64,000 bases of DNA from Micromonospora matsumotoense. GTDB lineage: Bacteria > Actinomycetota > Actinomycetes > Mycobacteriales > Micromonosporaceae. Location: the NCBI RefSeq assembly GCF_900091525.1, contig NZ_FMCU01000017.1, forward strand, positions 1-64,000. Reading direction: 5' to 3'. The notes beneath the pieces are model-generated. The model did not search any database. It was not told the origin of the DNA and saw only the letters and a list, made by a program, of their open reading frames with translations. This document shows, in pieces, positions 34,861-43,480 of the stretch (its first letter is position 1; every line of letters starts with the position of its first letter). A program made the translations under genes and the position numbers.

Positions 34861-37800
34861 ATGCTCCCCCGCGCCACGCCCGACACTGAAACGCCCGCGC
34901 TGATCCTGGAGCGCACCACCGCGCTGGTCGACTATCTGATGGCGGTCCGCGCCCAGCTGGAGAAGCCGGCCCGGACGGTGCCCACCACCGACGCGTTCTG
35001 GCAGCACGACCTGCCCGAGCACCCCGACTGCCAGCTGGGCGTCTCGGCCGACGGGGTCAGCTGGTTGCAGGTCGGGTTGCCGGCGACGCCCCGGCGGCTC
35101 AAGACCCCCGTCGAGTTCGTGGCGCACCTCGCCGACACCCCGCCCTACCCGGCCGAGCCGAGGCTGACCGGCGACGAGGAGACGATCGCGCGCCTGCGCC
35201 CCCGCTTCGACCAGTGGCGGGAGCAGGACTGGCGGCCCTGGGCCGAGCAGGCCGCCCGCACCGACCGGGTACGCCAGCTGCACCGCGCCCTGTTCGACCT
35301 GATGCACCGGGTCGACATGACCGCCGCCAGTCACGAACTGGTCTGGGGGCACGGCGTCATCCGCGCCGAGGTCGCCGGCCACCGGGTGCAGTACCCGCTG
35401 GTGGTGACCCCGGTCGCCGTCGAGTTCGACGTGGACCGGTCGGTCGTCCGGGTCGTACCGCAGGGGCCGGCCCGGTTGCAGACCGACCCGCTGACCGGCC
35501 TCGACGAGCGTTACCTGCGTCAACTGCTGGCCCTGGCCGGGGCCGGCGGGCAGCTCGACCTGGACGTCTGGGCGCAGGAGGACCGGCGGGAGTTCTTCGC
35601 GCGGGCGTTGCGCCGGCTCGGCCACGACCCGGTGCTGCGCGACGCCGACGCCCCCGCCCCCACCGGCGCGTACGTGCACGACACCGGGGTGCTGTTCGTC
35701 CGGCCCCGGCAGCGGATGCTGCGCCGGTTCCTGGAGGAGCTGCGGGAGCGGCTGCTGGCCGGCGACACCACCGGCATCGGGGCGTTGGCCGCCATCCTCG
35801 CCCACGAACCGAGCCGGCTGGAGATGCCGCAGGACCAGCCGCAGCGGTGGCAGCCGCTGGGTGAGCGGCTGCTCATGCCGTTGCCCACCAACGAGGCGCA
35901 GGAGTCCATCGCCCGACGGCTGGCCCAGCACCGCAACGTCGCCGTGCAGGGGCCGCCCGGCACCGGCAAGACGCACACCATCCGCAACCTGATCTGCCAC
36001 CTGATGGCGCACGGCAAGCGGGTGCTCGTCGTCGCCCAGAAGGAGGACCCGCTGCGGGTGCTGCGCGACGGCCTGCCACCGGAGATCCAACCGCTCTGCC
36101 TGGCGGTGCTCGGCCGCTCCACCGACCAGCTCGTGCAGCTCCAGCTCGCCGCCCGGGAACTCTCCGACCGGGGCGCCACCCTGGACCGTCGCGCCGAGCA
36201 GCAGAAGGTCGACCGGCTGCGCCGGCAGCTGGAGGAGGCCGAGCGGGACCTCGGGCTCGCCCTGGCCGGCCTGCGGGCGATGGCGGAGCACGAGTCCGCC
36301 CGGTACGACATCGACGGCATCCGGCTGTCCCCCGGCGACATCGGCGTCTGGCTGCGGGAACGGGCCGACCGCTACGGCGACATCCCCGACCCGCTCGCCC
36401 CCGCCCTCGACGCCCCGCTGACCGGCGAGGAGTTCAGCGAACTGCTCGACATCGCCCGGCGTACCCGGCGACAGGACCGGGCCCAGGCGCTGCGTCGGCT
36501 GCCGACGGCTGCCGACCTGCCGACCGCCGAGGCGATCCGGGCCGACCGCCACGAGCTGGCCACGACCCGGCGCGAACTGGACCGGCTCGCCGACGCCGGG
36601 GTGCTGGTCGCCGAGGTGCGCGCCGTCGGGCAGCCCGCCCTGGAACACCTCGGCGGGCAGCTGCGGGAGGCGCTGACCCTGCTCACCGAGCGGGAGGGGG
36701 CGTGGACCGACCGCCTCGGCACCCTGTTGCAGGCCGACGCCAACTGGCGGATCCGGTGGGAGGACCACGTCGCCGCCAGCCAGCAGGCGCTCGCCGACCT
36801 GGCCGCCGCCGCCCGGGTCATCGCCGGGCACGAGGTCACCGTCGCCGAGGTCCACCTGACCGAGCCGCGCCGGTTGCTGGCCCTGCTCGACGAGCTGCGG
36901 CAGCGGTTCGCCGCCGGCAAGGGCGTCAGCAAGCTCTTCCAGGGCACCCTGGCCCGGATCGCCACCGAATGCCGGATCGACGGCGAGGTGTTGCGGAGCG
37001 CCGACGACGTCGACATCGTCGTCGCGTACGTCACCCGGCGTCGGCTGCGGCAGGCGTTGACCACCCGGTGGGCGGAGTGGCGGGCGTCGCTCGGGCTGCC
37101 GGTCGAGGTCGGCGACGAGCCGGAGTACTGGACCGGCCAGCTGCTCACCGCCGCCGCCACCGCGTTGGACTGGGACCGGCGGCGCTGGCCGGCCCTGCTG
37201 GGCGTCGTCCGCCGGTTGCTGCCGCGCGCCGAGCACACCATCGACGTACGCCGGCTGACCGCGCTGATCGCCCTGCTCGGCCGGGCCACGGCGGTGTTCG
37301 CCCACGACGAGCTGGTCGCCGAGGAGCACCGGCTCGACGCGCTGCTGCAGCACGGCATGTCCGGCGCCGACGCCAGCGACCTGTGGCGGCTGCTCGACCA
37401 CAGCTACCAGGGCGACCTCGACGGCTGGGACGCCCTGCTCGACGAGGTGCGCCGGCTCGCCGCCCTGCGCCCCGAGGCGCAACGCCTCGCCCAGCTCGCC
37501 GACCGGCTGCGACCCGTCGCCCCCGACTGGACCGCCCAACTGGAGGCCGGCACCGCCGCCGCCCTGCACGGCACCGGCGCGGACTGCCTCGACCGGTGGC
37601 GGTGGCGGCGCGCGCAGACCTGGTTCGACCAGGTCGTCGGCAGCGTCGACCCGGTCGCCCTGGGCCGGCGTGTCGACCGCACCCGGGAACGCATCCGGCA
37701 GCTCACCAGGGAACTGGTCGTGGCCTCCGCCTGGTTGGAGGTGTCGCTGGCGTTGGACGACCGGCGGCGGGCCGCCCTCGCCGACTGGACCACCGCGCTA

Positions 37801-39162
37801 CGCAAGATCGGCAAGGGGACCGGGAAGAACGCCGCCCAGTGGCAGGCCCACGCGCAGAAGGCGATGGCCGCCGCCGTGGACGCCGTGCCGGTCTGGGTGA
37901 TGTCCGTCGACCGGGCCATCGAACAGTTCGCCGGGGGCGCGCGCTTCGACGTCGTCATCGTCGACGAGGCGTCCCAGGCGGACCTGTTCGCGCTGCCGAT
38001 CCTCAGCCTCGCCGAACGGGCCGTGGTGGTCGGCGACGACCAGCAGATCGGGCCGCAGCTCTCCTTCGTCGGCAGCGTCACCGGCCTGATCAACTCGCAC
38101 CTGGTCGATGTGCCGTCGGCCGAGCACTTCGACCCGGAGAGCAGCCTCTACGACCACGCGGTCCGCCGCTCGCCCGAGCGGATCCTGCTCACCGAGCACT
38201 TCCGGTCCGTGCCGGCGATCATCGGGTTCTCCAGCGACACCTACTACGGCGGCGAGATCGAACCGCTGCGCACCGACCGGCCCGCCGGCATCGGCGACCC
38301 GGTCGTCGCCGTGCACGTGCCCGAGGGCATCCGCCAGGACCTGCCCGGCTACGGCAACGTCAACGTGGCCGAGGCCGAGGCCCTCGTCGCGCGGGTCGCC
38401 ACGATCGTCGCCGACCCGGCGTACGCGGGCCGCAGCGTCGGCGTGGTCAGCCTGCTCAGCACCAGCGGGCAGGCCCTCTATCTGCTGGCCCGGCTGCGGG
38501 AGCAGATCGGCGAGGAGGAGATGGAACGCCGCCGGCTGCGCGTCGGCGACTCCTACACCTTCCAGGGCGACGAACGCGACGTGGTGCTGGTGTCGACGGT
38601 CGTCTCCCCGCACCAGGGACCGGTCGCCGCCTTCACCAAACGCGACCACCACCGCCGGGTCAACGTCGCCGCCTCCCGGGCCCGCGACCAGCTCTGGGTG
38701 TTCCACTCCGTGCAACCCGACGACCTGCGCGCCGACGACGCCCGGGGGCTGCTGCTGCGCTACTGCCAGAACGTCAACACCGCCGAGGAGTCCTACGACG
38801 ACCTGGAGAAGCGCTGCGACAGCGACTTCGAACGCGAGGTGCTGCGGCGGATGCTGCGCCGGGGGTTCCGGCCGCTGCCGCAGTTCCGGATCGGCTCGTA
38901 CCGGATCGATTTCGTGCTGCCCGCCCCGGACGGGCGGCGGCTGGCGATCGAGTGTGACGGGGACGCCTACCACGGGCCGGAGCAGTGGGAGAGCGACATG
39001 CGTCGGCAGGCGGTGCTGGAACGGGTCGGCAACTGCGTCTTCGTACGGATCAGGGGGAGCGTGTTCAGCCGCGATCCGGAGGCGGCGTTGGCACCGCTGT
39101 GGCAGCGCATCGATGAGCTGGGCATCGAGGGCCATTGGGTGGTCGAGGAGCACTCGTCCTGA
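34861..39162 (+). CDS. Large SF1 (Upf1-like) helicase with C-terminal REase (MTES_1575/Vsr-like)
   Basis: A 1433-residue helicase-nuclease typical of defence islands. The N-terminal 340 residues are uncharacterised. Walker A is GPPGTGKTHT (about 365), followed by a 600-residue insertion rich in helices and coiled coil. The rest of the helicase follows: Walker B VIVDEASQAD, motif III VVVGDDQQIGP, motif IV LLTEHFRS, motif V DSYTFQGDERD and motif VI VNVAASRARDQLW. The last 110 residues are a PD-(D/E)XK fold with YRIDFVLP and LAIECDGDAYHG as active-site strands, like the MTES_1575/DUF559 group. It may restrict foreign DNA. No partner gene adjoins it; HigBA follows after 114 nt. Confidence 0.88.
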   Translation: MLPRATPDTETPALILERTTALVDYLMAVRAQLEKPARTVPTTDAFWQHDLPEHPDCQLGVSADGVSWLQVGLPATPRRLKTPVEFVAHLADTPPYPAEPRLTGDEETIARLRPRFDQWREQDWRPWAEQAARTDRVRQLHRALFDLMHRVDMTAASHELVWGHGVIRAEVAGHRVQYPLVVTPVAVEFDVDRSVVRVVPQGPARLQTDPLTGLDERYLRQLLALAGAGGQLDLDVWAQEDRREFFARALRRLGHDPVLRDADAPAPTGAYVHDTGVLFVRPRQRMLRRFLEELRERLLAGDTTGIGALAAILAHEPSRLEMPQDQPQRWQPLGERLLMPLPTNEAQESIARRLAQHRNVAVQGPPGTGKTHTIRNLICHLMAHGKRVLVVAQKEDPLRVLRDGLPPEIQPLCLAVLGRSTDQLVQLQLAARELSDRGATLDRRAEQQKVDRLRRQLEEAERDLGLALAGLRAMAEHESARYDIDGIRLSPGDIGVWLRERADRYGDIPDPLAPALDAPLTGEEFSELLDIARRTRRQDRAQALRRLPTAADLPTAEAIRADRHELATTRRELDRLADAGVLVAEVRAVGQPALEHLGGQLREALTLLTEREGAWTDRLGTLLQADANWRIRWEDHVAASQQALADLAAAARVIAGHEVTVAEVHLTEPRRLLALLDELRQRFAAGKGVSKLFQGTLARIATECRIDGEVLRSADDVDIVVAYVTRRRLRQALTTRWAEWRASLGLPVEVGDEPEYWTGQLLTAAATALDWDRRRWPALLGVVRRLLPRAEHTIDVRRLTALIALLGRATAVFAHDELVAEEHRLDALLQHGMSGADASDLWRLLDHSYQGDLDGWDALLDEVRRLAALRPEAQRLAQLADRLRPVAPDWTAQLEAGTAAALHGTGADCLDRWRWRRAQTWFDQVVGSVDPVALGRRVDRTRERIRQLTRELVVASAWLEVSLALDDRRRAALADWTTALRKIGKGTGKNAAQWQAHAQKAMAAAVDAVPVWVMSVDRAIEQFAGGARFDVVIVDEASQADLFALPILSLAERAVVVGDDQQIGPQLSFVGSVTGLINSHLVDVPSAEHFDPESSLYDHAVRRSPERILLTEHFRSVPAIIGFSSDTYYGGEIEPLRTDRPAGIGDPVVAVHVPEGIRQDLPGYGNVNVAEAEALVARVATIVADPAYAGRSVGVVSLLSTSGQALYLLARLREQIGEEEMERRRLRVGDSYTFQGDERDVVLVSTVVSPHQGPVAAFTKRDHHRRVNVAASRARDQLWVFHSVQPDDLRADDARGLLLRYCQNVNTAEESYDDLEKRCDSDFEREVLRRMLRRGFRPLPQFRIGSYRIDFVLPAPDGRRLAIECDGDAYHGPEQWESDMRRQAVLERVGNCVFVRIRGSVFSRDPEAALAPLWQRIDELGIEGHWVVEEHSS

Positions 39163-39262
39163 ACGGTCGCTGCCGGCTGATACCGCTCTCAGCCCGTGCC
39201 CCGAGCTTGATGTGTAACCCGACACGCGAGTGGCGCTAACGATGAGTGACTCCCTCAAAGTT

Positions 39263-39278
39263 ATAGCATCGACGCTAT
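39263..39278. promoter_or_regulatory. Palindromic operator over the HigB start codon
   Basis: ATAGCATCGACGCTAT (39263-39278) is palindromic at 14 of 16 positions and includes the first two bases of the toxin ATG. TATAGC at 39262-39267 could be the -10 of a near-leaderless transcript. Binding of the antitoxin HTH here would repress the operon. Confidence 0.55.
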
Positions 39279-39630
39279 GGCCTGGGGTAGCGTGGAGCTG
39301 GAACCAGAAGTCCGAGACTGGTTGGAGGAACTGCCGAGCACCGATTTCGCGCGAGCGGCGTTCTATATCGACCTCCTTGCCAATCAAGGCGTTCTTCTCA
39401 GCGAACCTCATACCAGGCAGCTCGACGGCAAACTCAGAGAACTGCGCTTCTACCTGGAGCACAGCGCGGTACGCGTGACGTACTGGATAGCTTCCGAGCG
39501 GAGGATCATCCTGTTGACGGTGTTCCGGAAGACGCGGATGCGGGAGGACCGGGAGATCCAGCGGGCTCGCCGGGCGCTTGAGCGGTGCATGGCGGAGCGG
39601 CACACCGTGAACGAGGGGGCAGAACGATGA
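39277..39630 (+). CDS. higB: HigB/RelE-type toxin (Gp49-like)
   Basis: A 117-residue RelE/ParE-fold protein of the phage Gp49-like HigB group. Signatures are RQLDGKLRELRFYL, VRVTYWIASERRIILLTVFRK and the basic tail REIQRARRALERCM. It probably cleaves mRNA at the ribosome. It is toxin-first and overlaps the antitoxin gene by 4 nt (ATGA), the classical higBA order. The region upstream is locally A+T-rich. Confidence 0.88.
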   Translation: MAWGSVELEPEVRDWLEELPSTDFARAAFYIDLLANQGVLLSEPHTRQLDGKLRELRFYLEHSAVRVTYWIASERRIILLTVFRKTRMREDREIQRARRALERCMAERHTVNEGAER

Positions 39631-39926
39631 GTGATCGCGTCGACTGGAACGACCTGCGTGACCGCCGGCTGGCCGAACCTGGAGCAGCCGAGGCGTACGA
39701 GGCGACCCGAATCGCCTACGAGCTGGGCCAGGAGGTTCGCCACCTGCGCGAGCGCAGTGGCTGGAGCCAGAGTCAGTTGGCGCGAGCTGCCGGGATGACG
39801 CAGTCCGCCGTGGCGCGGTTCGAGGCTGGCGGGACGATACCCACTCTGCCCGTCCTGGAGCGGCTGGCCGGCGCCCTCGATATGCGGCTCGATGTCAGGT
39901 TCACGCCGAACGCCGATGCGGCCTGA
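39627..39926 (+). CDS. higA: HigA-type XRE antitoxin
   Basis: A 99-residue antitoxin with a Cro/C1-type HTH (about 38-90: LRERSGWSQSQLARAAGMTQ, SAVARFEAGGTIPTLPVLER). The N-terminal 35 residues would wrap the toxin. It should neutralise the upstream toxin and bind the palindrome at 39263-39278. Its stop is 21 nt from the convergent helicase stop. Confidence 0.88.
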   Translation: MSDRVDWNDLRDRRLAEPGAAEAYEATRIAYELGQEVRHLRERSGWSQSQLARAAGMTQSAVARFEAGGTIPTLPVLERLAGALDMRLDVRFTPNADAA

Positions 39927-39946
39927 GTGATCCCGGGGGTGCTCGG

Positions 39947-42900
39947 TCAGGCGGCGATGGTGCGGGCCGCCGCGTACAGGTCGGCGGGTAGCGGGGTCGC
40001 CAGCTCCCACACGATCCGCATCGGCCGTTCCCCGCTGTGCTGCTGGTAGGTCATCGGGCCGGCGTACAGGTAGGCCGGTGCGCCGAGGTCCCGGTCCGGC
40101 ACCCGGGTCTCCCGCACGAACAGGTGCACCGTCGAACCCCGTGCCACGTGGTGGATGTAGCGCTGTCCGGTGGTCGAGCCGGCCGACGTGGTGCTCTGCG
40201 ACTCCCACTGGAACAGCCGCTCGGTGATCGCCCGGTCGGCGTACATGGTGGTGGGGGAGTAGTGCTGCTCCGACTTGACCAGGGTGACGAAGAACAGGTC
40301 CGCCTGCTCGGCTGGCAGCCACTTCACGCCTTCCCGCAGCGACCCGGGATTCGGCATCCCGAACGCCGCGCACGCCTCGTTGCGGCTGTAGCGGGCGTGC
40401 ACCCGTAGCACCCCGCCGGGCGCGGTGACCCGGTGGATGCCGTCGCGTAACACCTCGACGAGCTGACGCAGTTCGGCGCACCGCGCCGGCTCCGCCCACA
40501 ACCGTTTGAGTCGATCCTCCCGGGCGGCAAGCGGCACCTGCGGCCCCCACAGGTCGAAGTGCAGCATGTTCCATAGCCGCCCGTCCGGTGGCGGGTCACC
40601 GGCGGCGACCCGGGCCAGCAGGTCGAGCCGGTCGACGTCGTCCAGGTGCAGCATCCTGCCGATGGCCCGGCCCAACTCCCGGTCGGCCGGGCCGGGTGCG
40701 GAGGGGTCCAGGCCGCCGAGCCGCCGCAGCCCGGCCCACCCGCCGACCGACGCCGACCGGTAGACGTCGGCCACCTCAAGGCCGGTCTCCCGCAGGAACT
40801 CGGCGAGGCTGACGTCACCGAGCTGCCGCAGCTCGGCCACCAGACCCTTCTTGGACGTGGGCAGCGCGGTGCGCAGGTTGTCGAGCACGATCTCCTTGGC
40901 GACCCGGTCGAGCTGCACGTGGCAGCCGCTGGGTAGCGACGGAAAGTCCTGCTCGACGGCGGCTTTGACGGCCCGGCGGTTGACCCCGGTCAGCGCCCGC
41001 CACCGCAGGTCGAATCGGAAGTTGGCGTGCTGCCCACCGATGAAGTCGAGCACGGTCAGGCACGGCTTGTCGTCGTCGAGGCGCAGCCCACGGCCGAGCT
41101 GTTGCAGGAAGATGGTGGCGCTCTCGGTGGGCCGCAGCATCAGAATCGTGTCGACCATCGGCAGGTCGACACCCTCGTTGAACAGGTCGACGGTGAACAG
41201 CACCCGCAGCTTCCCGGCCCGGAACTCCCGCAGCAGCCCGTCCCGGTCCGCCCGGTCGACCCGTGAGGTCACCGCCGCCGACGGTACGCCGTGCCGGGTG
41301 AACCAGTCGGCCATGAACTCGGCGTGCCCGATACCCACGCAGAACCCGAGCGCCCGCATTCGGCCGGTGTCCACAGTGTCCCGGACGGCCCGGAGGATGA
41401 TCCGCGCCCGCGCGTCGTCACCGGTGTAGACGCCGTCAAGGTCGGCCAGGTCGTACCCCTGGCCGCGCCGCCAGCGCAGGTGCGACAGATCCGTGTCGTC
41501 ATGTACCCCGAAATACTGGAACGGTGCGAGCAGTTGCCGCTCCAGCGCCTCCCACAGATGCAGCTCCACGGCCGCCCGGCCGTCGAACCACCGCCGCACG
41601 TCGCCGCCGTCGGCCCGGTCGGGCGTCGCCGTCAGCCCCAGCAGTACGCGCGGCGCAAGCCGCGCCAACAACCGGGCGTACGTCGGCGCTTCCGCGTGAT
41701 GGAACTCGTCGACGATCACCATGTCGTAGGCATGTGGGTCGATCTCCCGCCGGTGCAGCGACTGGATCGAGGCGAAGACGTGCGTCCAGCGCGTCGGCAC
41801 CTGGCCGGCCACCAGCGTCTCGCCGAAGCTGCCGTCCCCCATGACCTGCCGGAACGTCGACAGGCTCTGCCGCAGGATCTGCTCCTGATGCGCGACGAAG
41901 AGCAGCGAGTCGACCTGCCCGGCGCGGTGCAGGCGTCGGTAGTCCAGGGCGGCGACGACCGTCTTGCCGGTGCCCGTCGCCATCACCACCAGGTTGCGGT
42001 GCCGTCCGTGTACCTGCCGCTCCGCGTCCAGGTCGGCCAGGATCTCCGCCTGGTACGGGTACGGCCGCACATCCAGGTTGGCGATCTGCGTCGGCGAGTC
42101 CTCGCGCCGTTCCCCGCTGAGGGCGCGGCGCAGACGCTCGGCGTCCCGCCCGGCGTCGTAGGTCTCGAAGGCCGGATCGTTCCAGTAGTCCTCGAAGGTG
42201 GCGGTGAACGTGTCGATGACGTGTGGCTGCTCGACGTTCGAGATCCGGACGTTCCACTCCACCCCGTCGACCAGCGCGGCCTTCGACAGGTTGCTCGACC
42301 CGACGTACGCGGTGGTCAGCCCGTGGTGGCGGCGGAACAGCCACGCCTTGGCGTGTAGTCGGGTGGTCCTGGTCTCGTAGGAGACCTTGATGTCGGCACC
42401 GAGTTCGGCGAGCAGGTCGAGGGCGCGTTGGTCGGTCGCGCCCAGGTAGGTGGTGGTGATGACGCGTAGCTTGCCGCCGCGCTGGATCAGCTCACGGATG
42501 GCGGGTTCGACGATGCGCAGGCCGTGCCACTTGATGAACGCGCAGAGCAGGTCGACCCGTTCCGCCGACGCCATCTCGTGGTTGACCTCGTGGCCGATGC
42601 GGGGCTGGTGGCGGCCGTTGACCAGCAGCGCGCCGGTGGAGAGCGGGGTGGTGGGGCGCTGCGGGAAGGTCGGCTGCGCCGGGGGCGTGGGTGGGGCGGC
42701 GATGGCGTGCAGGAGGTTTTTGGCGTCGGCGATCTGGTCGTGCTGGTCGGTCGCGGCAGGGCTGAGGGTGGCGACGGCCTCGGCGATCCGGTTGGTCAGC
42801 TCGACCTGGTGGCGGAGCTTGTCCTCGCCGTTGGGGACAGCTTGCAGGGCCCGGCTGATCAGGGCGGCGAGGTGCCGGGTAAGGGGGTGATGGGCGTCAG

Positions 42901-43009
42901 CAGGGTCCAGGGGATGGTGCTGGACCTGGGCGGGAACGAAGTGACGGAGGCGTGCAGCGAGCTGGTCAGTGATCAGGTGCTCGTAGCTGCCCGGCTCAAG
43001 ATCCGTCAC
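39947..43009 (-). CDS. PLD-nuclease/SF2 helicase/DUF3427 protein
   Basis: A 1020-residue multidomain protein. An N-terminal helical part is followed by a phospholipase-D-type domain (about 125-285) with RLHAKAWLF and GSSNLSKAAL. The SF2 helicase core (about 315-640) has ATGTGKT, a DEFH form of the DEAD box (VIVDEFHHAEA), GLTATPDR and QQLGRGLRLDDDK. The DUF3427-type C-terminus starts after about 660. Such fusions are widespread in defence islands and are thought to recognise and degrade foreign nucleic acid, but the mechanism is not established. It is divergent from the DndB-like gene and convergent with higBA. Confidence 0.88.
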   Translation of the reverse strand: MTDLEPGSYEHLITDQLAARLRHFVPAQVQHHPLDPADAHHPLTRHLAALISRALQAVPNGEDKLRHQVELTNRIAEAVATLSPAATDQHDQIADAKNLLHAIAAPPTPPAQPTFPQRPTTPLSTGALLVNGRHQPRIGHEVNHEMASAERVDLLCAFIKWHGLRIVEPAIRELIQRGGKLRVITTTYLGATDQRALDLLAELGADIKVSYETRTTRLHAKAWLFRRHHGLTTAYVGSSNLSKAALVDGVEWNVRISNVEQPHVIDTFTATFEDYWNDPAFETYDAGRDAERLRRALSGERREDSPTQIANLDVRPYPYQAEILADLDAERQVHGRHRNLVVMATGTGKTVVAALDYRRLHRAGQVDSLLFVAHQEQILRQSLSTFRQVMGDGSFGETLVAGQVPTRWTHVFASIQSLHRREIDPHAYDMVIVDEFHHAEAPTYARLLARLAPRVLLGLTATPDRADGGDVRRWFDGRAAVELHLWEALERQLLAPFQYFGVHDDTDLSHLRWRRGQGYDLADLDGVYTGDDARARIILRAVRDTVDTGRMRALGFCVGIGHAEFMADWFTRHGVPSAAVTSRVDRADRDGLLREFRAGKLRVLFTVDLFNEGVDLPMVDTILMLRPTESATIFLQQLGRGLRLDDDKPCLTVLDFIGGQHANFRFDLRWRALTGVNRRAVKAAVEQDFPSLPSGCHVQLDRVAKEIVLDNLRTALPTSKKGLVAELRQLGDVSLAEFLRETGLEVADVYRSASVGGWAGLRRLGGLDPSAPGPADRELGRAIGRMLHLDDVDRLDLLARVAAGDPPPDGRLWNMLHFDLWGPQVPLAAREDRLKRLWAEPARCAELRQLVEVLRDGIHRVTAPGGVLRVHARYSRNEACAAFGMPNPGSLREGVKWLPAEQADLFFVTLVKSEQHYSPTTMYADRAITERLFQWESQSTTSAGSTTGQRYIHHVARGSTVHLFVRETRVPDRDLGAPAYLYAGPMTYQQHSGERPMRIVWELATPLPADLYAAARTIAA

Positions 43010-43480
43010 TCAGGCACGGTAGCTGCCGATGCCGCATCTCTGGGTCAGCTGTCGGTTCTACGACAGTCCGAGATCTTATACATCGAAAAATCGCCATTCC
43101 TCAACTGGTAAGCGGTGGCATCGTAGTGGCGGTTGAACAGGGGAAACTATGGTTGTGGCGCTAGCGCAAGACTCTGTGTTTCGCCTGTGGGGCGCTCATC
43201 GCTAAGCCTGTTCCTCGTGGCGCGGTTAATAGGATTCGATTTCGGGCCCTGGTCGTCGGTCCCGTGCCTGTAAAGTTCCTGGAGCGCTTACGTCGACAAG
43301 GCGCAAAGCGCGAGCATAGGGTGACGCTGCGGTGTTCCGAAAACTCAGACTTATTGTGCACGTTGCCCTGTTGTTGATCGGCAATTTTCCGATTGATGGT
43401 GCTGCCGAATACGGCCAGATCCGTACGCAGCCCAGTTTAGTATGAATCCGCAAGGTTGAAGAGGACGGAGTAAGGCGCTG
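43010..43480. other. 471-bp A+T-richer intergenic region
   Basis: This gap between two divergent genes is clearly lower in G+C than its surroundings, with runs such as GAAAAATCG and TTAATAGGATTCG. Short minus-strand ORFs inside it have no recognisable product and no ribosome binding site that I trust. TAGGAT near 43227 is a possible -10. It probably holds promoters for both genes and came in with the DndB-like gene. Confidence 0.5.

Noticed and set aside
34750..37569. 939-residue minus-strand ORF opposite the large helicase
   Set aside because: The composition is low-complexity Gly/Gln/Leu/Arg typical of antisense shadows in G+C-rich DNA, while the plus strand has intact helicase motifs.
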